Part shown: one piece after another, positions 10,737-19,849 of the stretch
Layout: every line of letters starts with the position of its first letter
Numbering within the stretch: position 1 is the stretch's first letter
NCBI GenBank assembly: GCA_021464415.1
Contig: CM038469.1
Coordinates: forward strand, 4,938,501 to 5,002,500
Direction: 5' to 3'
Origin: Lonicera japonica
Taxonomy: Eukaryota; Streptophyta; Magnoliopsida; Dipsacales; Caprifoliaceae
DNA length: 64,000 bases
Made by a program: the position numbers and the translations under genes
Notes under the pieces: generated by a model
Seen by the model: the letters and a program-made list of their open reading frames with translations, nothing else
What the model was told of the DNA's origin: nothing
Database searches by the model: none

Positions 10737-11690
10737 GACCGAGACAAATATGGGTTCTACAACAAATACCTGTTACGAGTTTGGGCCGGATTTAGGTTGG
10801 CATAAATTTAACTCGTGTGATCCAATCAGACTTAAAAATGTAATTTTTTCTTTAAATACAATTATAATAAGCTTGTCAATTTGTTGCATGCCCCTATAAC
10901 ACAACATGAAATCGGCACAAATTTTTTTGAGTATGGGTAAAATATTAACGGGTAATTATAAATGGGTCATCGACTTTGAGCACCAAGTTTGGGCTATGCA
11001 TGTTGAAAAGAAGCATGTTTAGGTTTTTCAAAATAAAAAATTGACATATTGGGTCGCGTTAATTCTTTCTAACTAGTGCTTATATTGAATTTTGGTATAC
11101 ATATTCAACAACTTATGATCCCTAACGAATTGGATTTGGTACAGGTTTTTAGAAAATATCCCTAATAAGTTGTGGTTTAAATGGCGTTTTTTTTTAGACA
11201 TGGATGAAGATGGGTTCCACAAGAAATACCCAACACAAGTTTAGTTCAGGTTTAGGATCGCATAAATTTAACCTATTTGATATGATCCAACCTAAATATA
11301 AACAAATTCTTTAACTACATTTATAGTATAGCTAACAATTTGTTACACGCCTGACTTGATAACACAATGCGAAATTGGCACGAATTCATGAAACCTTAAC
11401 GGGTAGTTATAAATGGGTCATAAACGGATATTATACGGGTTATTGTATTTTATAACTGTAACACCACCAGGTTGGTCAACTTTGAGTATTGAGTTCGGGC
11501 AGGTGTATTTTTTGTTCAAAACAAAAATTGCACTTATTAGATCGGGATCTTTCCAACATGGTGCTTATAATAAATTTTAGTATAAATATTCAACAGTTTA
11601 CAATATCTCCTTAATAAGTCAAATTTAGGATGGGTTTTTGGAAACTCGACACGAGTTCAAGTGGGTAGTGTCCTCGGTATGAGCTAGTAT
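10737..11690. repeat. Diverged direct duplication (~470-bp units)
   Basis: Two similar blocks follow each other, starting near 10737 and 11200. Shared landmarks in the same order are ATGGGTTCYACAA, CATAAATTTAAC, CAATTTGTTRCA, then AACGGGTARTTATAAATGGG, and a closing ATTCAACA. The copies differ by many substitutions, so the duplication is old. No coding potential is seen and the repeat family is unknown. Confidence 0.65.
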
Positions 11691-11770
11691 ATTATATATA
11701 TATATATAGGAGAAACGTGCATAGGGTAAGTTTTAAAAGTAATTGTTTTTAATATTCTACGTCATCATAA

Positions 11771-12216
11771 AATGTCATAATTGAAACCACCTTATAATCA
11801 TTGGTTTTTGGATCAATTCCAAATCCATTACAATGATCCCCTTGTAATATGTTATTGGGAGCTCAGGGAAGGTCTAATTTATGAAGTTGAGGAAGATGCC
11901 TGAATTATCTAGTTCCTCTGTTCCATAAAGGCACGCCAACCTTATTAGATAGACAGAGTATACCATTACAAGGATCGTAAACTATAGCATGCCTGTTCAA
12001 CCTTATATCCAGATATTCATACACTGGCTTGGAAAGTGTTACAGTACACCACGAAAGCTCGTCTTCATACTCGTGTTTATGGACGATATCACTGTTATTG
12101 TGACTCTGGTAATGTTTTTCGATAAAATAAATGTGTTTCAATTATGAGAGAGGCCAATATTTAATATATAGGCAACCTTGATAAAATAACAGTCACCAGA
12201 ACTCATATGCTCCCCC
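11771..12216 (-). pseudogene. F-box pseudogene, paralogue of the gene at 656-1900
   Basis: The minus strand matches the N-terminal half of the intact F-box gene: HYQSHNN, KPVYEYLDIRLN, VYDPCNGILCLSN, VPLWNRGTR, and, in a shifted frame, the TNDYKVV region at 11771-11830. Most of the F-box itself is deleted, because only a short block separates the matched 5' flank from the HYQ segment. The similarity stops near 11771, at the position equivalent to about residue 165 of 414. Similarity of the upstream flank continues to about 12262. It arose by duplication followed by truncation. Confidence 0.8.
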
Positions 12217-12599
12217 TTGATTCCTTTATTCTTTGGACTATCAAAGCAGAACTCGGAAGAGAAAAGGGGGCCCGAGAGGGTTGGTTTGGTGGTTTAATTA
12301 GTGGTTTGGAAGCACCTAAAATACTTGTTTTAAAAGGATGTCAAAGTGCATGCTAATATGTATTGGAGATGGAATCCGGAATTGTAGAAACCTTTCAAGT
12401 GTAAAGTGGTGTTTGTTTCGTTGTTTGAATCTTAATATTGAATCTAAAATTTAGAGTCTGTAATTTGATCTGATAACTTGCTGAATGTAATGTCTGAATA
12501 AACTATAAATATTTTACTTGGACCATTTTATCCTTCTTTGGTTTCTCATTAGTTTTTTCTTGATGGAAATAAATTTTTTTACTTTTGCACCCTACTATA

Positions 12600-12735
12600 T
12601 GTTGAATCGAACACAGTAAACAATATGAGGACTTAACAGATCTGGGAAAATAATTTTTTTTTGTTTTTTTTAAAGTAGTAACAAGCCTTAAAGACTAGGT
12701 AATTTATTAACCAAATAACAAACTAAATCTTATCA
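12600..12735 (-). repeat. Copia 3' LTR
   Basis: 136 bp, TGTTGAATCG...CTTATCA on the plus strand, so TGATAAG...CAACA in element orientation. It is followed on the plus strand by TTCCCTCCCTTAAACTAG, which reads as the polypurine tract on the minus strand. Confidence 0.93.
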
Positions 12736-12766
12736 TTCCCTCCCTTAAACTAGATTGCATAAGCAA

Positions 12767-13312
12767 CTAGTTTATCTCTGGTGCATCACATACCCCCAAT
12801 TTATCTCTTAGCTTCTGAAATGACTCCAGCTTGAGTGGTTTAGTTAGTACATAAGTTATTTGCTCTTCGGTTCCACAATATTTCAGCTGCACCACTCCTT
12901 CATTAACCAAATCACGTAGGAAATGAAAGCGCACATCAATGTGTTTGCTTCTGCCGTGCATTACGGGATTCTTTGACAATTTAATGGTGGAGCTATTGTC
13001 GCAAAAAATGGTAGTACTCTCACTGCCTTCATAACCAAGCTTCTTCAGCACTTTTTTCATCTATACGGCTTGACATGTGCATGCAGCAGCTGCTACAAAT
13101 TCAGCTTCAGTTGTTCTAAGTGTGACAATCGGCTGCTTTCTTGAAGACCAAACGACCGCTGCAAAGCTCAAAATAAATACATACCCCGATGTGCTCTTTC
13201 TATCTTCCACAGAACCCACATAATCACTATCGGTGAAGCCAATTAATTCCTTATTCCCTCCCTTCTTGTACAGAATCCTGAAGCTAGTGGTTCCTTGTAA
13301 ATAACGTAACAC
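12767..13312 (-). pseudogene. Copia RNase H remnant
   Basis: Two adjoining frames on the minus strand, separated by one stop, give the Copia RNase H landmarks: LRYLQGT, GFTDSDYVGSVEDRKSTSGY, SSRKQPIVTLRTTEAEF (normally LSTAEAEY), then IFCDNSSTIKLSKNPV, HGRSKHIDVRFHFLRD and QITYVLTKPL. The stop at about 13061 sits inside the domain, so the product would be truncated. Confidence 0.88.
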
Positions 13313-13445
13313 CCTCTTGGCTGCTAGAAAATGAAGTTATGTTGGCTTTGACATGTACCTGCTAATTAGACTAACAACATACATAATATCTGGCCTAGTA
13401 GTAGTGAGATACATCATACTTCCCACTAATTGTTTGTAATACGAG

Positions 13446-14190
13446 CTATTCACCTCTAAACCCATTTTCATCTTTAAAAATTTTGCCCCCTAGAGTGATT
13501 GGATTCTTTATTGAATTACTACATTCCATCCCAAATCTCTTTAACGCTTCCAATGCATACTTCCTTTGACTTATAAATATTCCCCCACCAAACTGCATTA
13601 CTCTAATCCCAAGGAAATATCGCATTTTGCCCAAATCCGACATTTCAAATTCCCTCAATCTTGAATTTAGATATCATAACATCATCATCTCCAGTGTAAA
13701 TTAAGTCATCAATGTACAAGTTAATAATTAAACGTTCACCTTGTTTGTTGACTTTTGTAAAGAGGGTCTACTCACTCTCATGCTTCTTTAAGCCTTCTTC
13801 GATGAAGTACGATTCAACTCTGTTGAACCAAGCTCGCGGTGCTTGCTTTAGCCCGTATAAAGCTTTGTTGAGTTTATACACTTTCAATGCTTCATTCTTG
13901 ACTTCATAGCCTCTTGGTTGTTCAACGTAGACGTCCTCAGTTAGTTTTCCATGGAGGAAAGCTAACTTGACGTCAAGTTGAAATACATGCCATCTTCTTT
14001 GTGCTGCAGGAGCAAGAATCATTCGAACCGTGTCCATACGAACGACTGGAGCATACACTTCTTAATAATCAACCCCGTGCTCCTGTGCATAACCTTTTGC
14101 GACCAAACGCGCTTTATACTTCTCGACTTCTCCAAGCTCATTTAACTTAGTTTTGTAGACCCATTTGACTCCGATCTTTTTGGCTTATTT
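13446..14190 (-). pseudogene. Copia reverse transcriptase remnant
   Basis: From the 5' side: YAPVVRMDTVRMILAPAAQ, then WHVFQLDVKLAFLHGKL, VYVEQPRGYEV and ALYGLKQAPRAWF, followed after a break by the catalytic YIDD motif near 13710. FEMSDLGKMRYFLGIRV follows in another frame. A stop lies just upstream of YAPVV and shifts lie around the YIDD block. Confidence 0.88.
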
Positions 14191-14612
14191 TGGCAAATCA
14201 GTTAAGAACGAAGTCTCATTCTTATCAATAGATCGTAATTTAGAGTCCATTGCATGCCTCCACTTCTCATCTTTTACAGCTTCCTCATAACTAACTGGAT
14301 CAGAATTGACAAATAAGGCCATGTTAACTACAATATCCTCATCGGATAGGCCTTCACCGGAATGATAATCTCCCATCCACACCGGTGGTTTTATAGGTCT
14401 AGTTTCTCTTGCATTTGAAGGCTCGGTTGATATGTTTGTGGGACTTGACACTGGTTCCTCACCATTCTCTAATGCATCATTATCTACCGTATCATCACCC
14501 TCTTCTTCTCGAGTTCGCTCTGCTCCCCTTTCTCTCCCCATTCTAAATCCAGTATAATATGGTCTTCGTAATTCTTGTCCCAATTCCACTTCTTGTCATC
14601 CTCAAAAACATC

Positions 14613-15607
14613 TCAGCTAATCACAATTTTCTTTGACACTGGATCGTAGAGTCTGTATCCATTTGATTCTTTACTAACTCCAAAGAGAACGCAGCTGCGA
14701 CTTTTATCTTCAAGTTTTGTCCTTTGGGCATCAGGGACATAAGCATATGCAATGCTGCCAAAAACTCTGAAGTGTTTAACGGAAGGCTTCATTCCGCTCC
14801 AAGCTTCCTCCGGTGTCATGTCTTTGATTGAAACTGGAGGACATCAATTCAATACATAAAAGGTCCAGTTCACCGCTTCAGGCCAGAAAGTTTTTGGAAT
14901 ACCTTTCTCGAATAGCAAGCTCCTCACCATGTTCATCACGGTCCTGTTCTTCCTCTCCGCAACAATGTTTTATTGTGGTGTATAAGCGATGGTCAGCTGC
15001 CTCTTTATCCCATTCTCTTTGCAAAAATCATTGAATTCAGTTGATAAAAATTCACCACCACGATCTATTCTTAAACATTTAATAGGCAACCCAATTTCCT
15101 TTTCAACGCTACTCTTGAACAGTTTGAAGGAAGCAAATGCATCTGCCTTGGTAACAAGAAAGTTCACCCAAGCCTTCCTGCTGAAATCATCGATGAAGCA
15201 AATTAAATACCTCTTGTGAATATTAGAGGTCGGAGAGATCGGGCCGCAAATATCGGCGTGAATGAGCTCTAACTTTTGCATTGCTCTCCATGCATTCTTC
15301 TTAGGAATAAAATCTCAATGTTACTTTCCTTTTAAGCAATCGCCACATACTATATCAGACCCTGAGAAGCTCGGCAAGCCTCTCACCATTCCTTTGAGTT
15401 GCAAAATCTTGAGTCCTTTAAACTAAGATGGCCATAACGGCGGTGCCAAAGTTGAGCTAGATCTTGAGTGGTTGCTTGTAAACACTGTTCTTTAATCTCT
15501 TCCTTGACAGGTTGTGTGTTAGACAATAGGACAAATATCCTGTTAGTTTTCATCTTGGATTGAATGATCAAACCTCTTGAAGGATGATAGATTTTGCACT
15601 GATTCAA
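14613..15607 (-). pseudogene. Copia integrase remnant
   Basis: The zinc-binding part retains LWHRRYGHLSLKDSRF. The catalytic core (14970-15281) has the conserved Asp in LIHADICGP, the second Asp in LRIDRGGEF and Glu in FNDFCKENGI. The C-terminal block with MTPEEAWSGMKPSVKHFRVF is at 14613-14819. A stop separates the core from the C-terminal block. Confidence 0.88.
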
Positions 15608-15817
15608 TTAAATTAGGATAGCTAACCCTTTTTCTTGTAGCTAGCCGATGCTAAGAAGGTGATTCCTTAACTCCGGTAGATAAAACACCCCTGTTATTAG
15701 GTGCTTAATGCCATCCAAGGACAGCCTTATGCTTCCCTTGCCAACAACGTTCATCCTTGTGTGATTGCCTAGTTTGACCATTTCTTTGAACCCTTCATCT
15801 AGCTCATAAAATAGAGA

Positions 15818-16176
15818 TCAATCGCCACTCATGTGGCTGCTACAACCTGAATCAAGAAAACACGCGTCATCTCGATTCGCTCCATGTGTTTCAACATAGG
15901 CCATAAGAAGCATTCCTTTTGACTCGTCCAACTCTGTATAATTTGCTTGTTTTCCCCAACTTGGACACTCATATTGACAGTGTCCAAGCTGATGAAATTT
16001 TTGTAGCATTCAATGGTTGCCTTGTTGTAGGTTTGACGACCCCAACCTTTAGCTCTTCCTCCTCGAAATGTTGTTCTTCTACGCCCTCTTGCATGGTACC
16101 CTTCGTCATGAGTGACTTTGAGTGCTTGTTCTTCCCCACTTGAATGCGTTCGAAACTTCTGCTCATGAACTAACAA
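15818..16176 (-). pseudogene. Copia nucleocapsid knuckle and protease remnant
   Basis: Overlapping frames carry a degenerate CCHC zinc knuckle (HQLGHCQYECPSW with the first cysteines in another frame) and the aspartic protease signature FLDSGCSSHMSG, in which DSG is the catalytic triplet. A frameshift lies within the knuckle, and a stop follows just after the protease motif. Confidence 0.85.
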
Positions 16177-16182
16177 AGAGCT

Positions 16183-16761
16183 TTACAATTCATCTATTGA
16201 CAAGCTCTTAATATTCTTGGACTCTTCAATGGAACATACAATATAATTGTATTTCTCAGACAGAGAGCGCAATACCTTTTCAACAATCTTTGCATCCTGC
16301 ATATCTTCTCCCAAATTGCGCATATTATTGGCAACAGTCATCACTCTTGAGAAGTAATCATTGGCTAATTCCCCTAGCTTCATCTCAAGCACCTTGAAAT
16401 CTCTTCTGAGTGTCTGCAGCTGCGCATTTCTGACTCTCTCATTCCCTTGATATCTTGTTTTCATCGAATCCCAAATCTGCTTGGCTGTGTCTTTCTGAAG
16501 AATGGTTTTCAAAGTAGTCTTGTCTATGGCCTGGAAAAGGTAATTCTTTACCTTCAGATCCTTCAGCTTAATCTCTGCAAGATCTGCTTCCTGTGCACCA
16601 CTAAGAACCTCTTCGCTGGGTGGTTCTATAACTCCTGTCTCCACTAATGGCCACCATTCCTTTGAGCGAAGCAAATTCTCCATGAGCATAGCCCAATGCT
16701 CATAATCACCGTCGAATTTAGGAATACCCAACATTGATTCCTTCTCTGCTGCCATCTCCAC
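16183..16761 (-). pseudogene. Copia gag remnant (192 residues, then stop)
   Basis: The longest open stretch of the element. It starts at ATG 16761 and has the UBN2/gag signatures FDGDYEHWAMLMENLLRSK, AKQIWDSMKTRYQGN, VRNAQLQTLRRDFKVLEMK and ELANDYFSRVMTVANNMR. It stops after SIDEL, where gag normally continues into the zinc knuckle, so the polyprotein is interrupted. Confidence 0.88.
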
Positions 16762-16833
16762 TCTGTTCTATTTCCTTACTTGCTCTTGTGTTTACACTCA
16801 AACCTAACTATCAATCAGGCCCATATGAAAGTC

Positions 16834-16845
16834 CCTCTAATACCA
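16834..16845 (-). other. Copia primer-binding site
   Basis: On the minus strand this reads TGGTATTAGAGG, two bases inside the 5' LTR. It matches the usual plant Copia site TGGTATCAGAGC, complementary to initiator tRNA-Met, at 10 of 12 positions. Confidence 0.8.
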
Positions 16846-16847
16846 GA

Positions 16848-16987
16848 TGTTGAATCGAACACAGTAAACAATATGAGGACTTAACAGATCTGGGAAAATA
16901 ATTTTTTTTTTTTGTTTTTTTTTGAAGTAGTAACAGGCCTTAAAGACTAGGTAATTTATTAACCAAATAACAAACTAAATCTTATCA
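16848..16987 (-). repeat. Copia 5' LTR
   Basis: 140 bp, the same sequence as 12600-12735 except for longer T tracts and two substitutions (near 16925 and 16938). Its outer edge abuts the LEA pseudogene without a gap. Confidence 0.93.
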
Positions 16988-17819
16988 GAAAGGAAAGTTG
17001 AGGAGAAAGAACCCAAAGAAGATGAAAAAGGTGAAGAACAGGGTGGGTTTATGGGAAAGGTGAAGGATTTCATCCATGATGTTGGCGAGAAGATCGAGGA
17101 AACAATCGGGTTCGGAAAGCCAGATGCTGATGTCACTGGAATTCATATCCCTTCGATTAATCTTGAGAAGGCTGAAATAGTTGTTGACGTGCTCATCAAA
17201 AATCCAAATCCGATTCCTCTCGTTGACATCAATTACCTAATCGAGAGTGATGGAAGGAATCTAGTTTCAGGATTAATTCCTGATGCTGGAACTATCCAAT
17301 GCCATGGTTCAGAGACGGTCAAGATCCCAGTTACTTTGATATATGATGATATTAAGAATACATAGAGTGAGATAAAATCGGGAAGTATAATTCCTTAGAG
17401 TCAAAGTTGACCTCATTGTGGATGTGCCTGTTTTTGGTAGGTTGACTTTGCCTCTCGAGAAAACTGGAGAGATTCCTATGCCTTACAAGCCTGATGTTGA
17501 ACTCGAGAAGATTAAGTTTGAGAGATTCTCTTTCGAAGAAACAGTTGCGATTCCTCGTTTGAAATTGGAAAATATGAACGACTTTGACTTGGGGGTCAAC
17601 GCACTGGATTATGAAGTTTGGCTGTGTGAGGTGAGCATTGGAGGTGCAGAAATTTCTGAGTCTGCTAAAATTGAGAAAAATGGAATAAGTTACATTGACG
17701 TTCCGATTACATTTAGGCCTAAGGACTTTGGGTCAGCTCTTTGGGACATGATTAGAGGGAAAGGTACTGGTTACACTATCAAGGGTCACATTAACGTCAT
17801 ACTCCGAAATTACATATAG
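16988..17819 (+). pseudogene. LEA-2 (WHy domain) pseudogene, At2g44060-like
   Basis: The frame is open from the first base after the LTR (codons KVEEKEPKEDEKGEEQGGF), reaching GKVKDFIHDVGEKIEETIGF and IHIPSINLEKAEIVVDVL. It matches plant LEA_2 proteins of the double WHy-domain type, thought to be desiccation-protective. The original start codon is missing, cut off by the Copia LTR. A stop TAG lies at 17363-17365. A two-base loss around 17396 shifts the frame; the second domain continues at 17418-17819 (VDVPVFGRLTLPLEKTGEI, FRPKDFGSALWDMIRGKGTG). The C-terminus diverges after GHINV, where a base and a few codons seem lost. The ATG at 17051 is internal and should not be taken as a gene start. 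Confidence 0.88.
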
Positions 17820-18625
17820 CAAAATTTTTTTGCGACCTGACTCTTTTTTATTTTTTTATGAATTTCCCAATTAAAACCACACAATCTAAGCAATTAACTC
17901 CTAGTTAGGCTCCACCGTGAAATCTTATAGCTAAATAAGGGGTTAGGTATTCTTTTAAGCTCCAGGGTTCTGACGTTGAGATTGATGCCGAGAGGGGTTA
18001 AAAGGACTTGAATGTTGGAACCATGCATATACGATCACAGGAGGGTACTAATCTGGGAGTTACATGGTCATTCAGAGGTATTACGCATATTCAGAGTGAA
18101 TAATATCTCTGAATCATTCAGAGGAGAAACCATCATTAATTAAGCTCTGAAGTTTTAAACCAAACAATCGATAATAAGCAGCTTTGAACACTAATTCACT
18201 GCTTAGATGCTTAACAACATCCCCTAATTATTGACTAGAAAAATAGCACTTATATATTAAACCCATTTATAACATTTTACTAGTGGAGAAATAAATATCA
18301 CAAGTTAACTTTCCTTCTTTTTCATTTTTCTGGTAATTTTGACTCTGCCTTGGAAATGGAATTCCTTATACATTATTTTTTTTTTCTTCTTCATCTATTT
18401 TCCCATGCAACAAATTAAGTGGCCAAATAATCCAGAAATTAACAATGTAATTTTATCGCAGGCAGCAATACATCCATCTCCTCATCATTTCCTCATCATT
18501 TCATATATACCAGCAAGATAAACAAAGTATAATAATCTTCAAATTAACAATGTAAGTTTATAGCACCACTTCATTCTTAAACTTACAATTAATTTATTTT
18601 CATTCCTAATACCAAGCTTATTAAA
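17820..18625. other. Intergenic region between LEA pseudogene and RNase
   Basis: AT-rich, without a supported gene. Around 18070-18130 a short motif (CATTCAGAGG / CTCTGAATCATTCAGAGG) recurs and forms partial inverted repeats, which suggests a small MITE remnant. The RNase gene's 3' UTR is expected at the right edge, read on the minus strand. Confidence 0.5.
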
Positions 18626-19771
18626 TTAAAGCTCATCCTTTGTTTGTTCCCTGAAACAGAACAAAAATATATTCACATTACTGATTTTTATAAAGTGAAA
18701 AATCGAGCACATTATGGACTATTGAAATTAAACCAGAAATTGATGTGCATATATATATATATACCTCTCAATGTACTCATCTGGGAGACTTTCTTCATCT
18801 GGGAGTAAGATTTCCTTTTCCTCGCCACCACATCCACATTTATCAGCAGCTTTTGGCTTACAAGAGGAAAGCTCAAATTTTGGACTAAAACAGAAGCTAA
18901 TTTCAATTAGTTGAGGCACAGTTTTTTCAGCAAAACTGAAGTTGCACCTCAAATTTACTATCACCTTGTAATTCTTCTCAATTATCTCAATAAGCTTCTT
19001 TGGTGTGAACCGCGTTTTACCTGGTTTAATACCTGCATTTATCAAAATTTTCAAGATTGATTTATGTGTATTCAAGAAAATTGCAACTGAACTATACATA
19101 AGAACGAAACAAGGAAATTAATGTTTAGTACTTCTAATAAATCGAAAACAGAAATCTTGTGAATCTATATACCGCTTTTGCTTAGAATGCCTTTGAGGTC
19201 TTTTAGCTTTTCCTTGAGCTCAAGGGCCTTAAGAAAATATGAGAGGTGGTCCTCCACCTTGGAGCAGCTCCCGTGTTTTTTCCACTGATATTGCCAAAAC
19301 TTGAGATTGGATTTCTGACGAGCAACAGCAAGAGTAAGAGTACGAGTTTTTTTGACACGCCAATCAAGAGATGGCCACTCTAAGGCAATATCCTTCACCT
19401 TGTTCGTCTGAAATTAAAACAACGAAATTAACTTAAAATCAGAGGTAATAAATAATGTAATTAGTCACTTAAATTATAAATATCGAAAGTAACACAAACT
19501 CATTATCTACCAGCATTGTTTCTTCTAGTCCAGGTGCCGGACATTTTTCTGGCCAAATTCCGTTTTCATACACCGGCCACAAACCATGTAATTTGAAATC
19601 TTCTGGAACCGGACGAAAGCAAGAGAAGAGGTCTCCACGATGAACATTGCAGTAGGAGAATGGCCACTGCAATGTCAGAAAGAAGCTCCCAATCTTATCA
19701 TCTCCACTAACTTTGATAGGAAGAAAACAAAGCAAGAAAGAAACCGCACACAACTTAACCTTGAGATTCAT
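18626..19771 (-). CDS. T2-family ribonuclease with C-terminal KDEL, 4 exons
   Basis: Spliced model, complement of 19511-19771, 19173-19407, 18765-19032 and 18626-18650; all introns are GT-AG, phases match, giving 262 residues. Residues 1-23 look like a signal peptide. CAS I is FKLHGLWP (His62). CAS II is FWQYQWKKHGSC (Lys131, His132), with Gln128 where the catalytic Glu usually stands. The HGLWP and KHGSC histidines predict RNA cleavage through 2',3'-cyclic phosphates. Intron 1 lies between CAS I and CAS II, as in S-RNases; the other two introns are extra. The usual cysteine-rich end (KCGCGGEEKEILLP) is followed by an acidic tail ending REQTKDEL, an ER-retention signal. I chose the ATG at 19771 because a TATA box at 19822-19829 leaves little room upstream; an in-frame ATG at 19798 is the alternative. 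RNase activity is inferred from motifs only. Confidence 0.85.
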
Positions 19772-19821
19772 TTTTAATTTCTTAATTAACACATGCATCC
19801 ACACCCAGCAACATAACCTCT

Positions 19822-19829
19822 AATATATA
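19822..19829 (-). promoter_or_regulatory. Probable TATA box of the T2 RNase gene
   Basis: On the minus strand the sequence is CTATATATTAG. A start site about 30 bases downstream would fall near 19798, giving a short 5' UTR before the ATG at 19771. Confidence 0.5.
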
Positions 19830-19849
19830 GCCCATTTTCACAGCTTTAA

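Larger units (their letters stand above)
12600..16987 (-). mobile_element. Ty1/Copia retrotransposon with very short LTRs
   Basis: A 4.39-kb element on the minus strand bounded by LTRs of only 136 and 140 bp. Read on the minus strand, the order is 5' LTR, primer-binding site, gag, protease, integrase, reverse transcriptase, RNase H, polypurine tract and 3' LTR. Integrase before RT defines Copia. The LTRs differ by two substitutions plus T-tract length changes, which suggests a fairly recent insertion, yet the coding region has many stops and shifts. No target duplication is seen: the flanks are CTATA (12595-12599) and GAAAG (16988-16992). The right flank is directly coding sequence of a LEA pseudogene. 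Confidence 0.93.

Noticed and set aside
17051..17365. LEA-2 gene starting at the ATG at 17051
   Set aside because: Homologous coding sequence continues upstream to the LTR border, and a stop plus frameshift follow, so it is a pseudogene fragment and that ATG is internal.
19469..19804. RNase start at 19804
   Set aside because: The triplet there is GTG. The first real ATG is 19798, and TATA spacing favours 19771.
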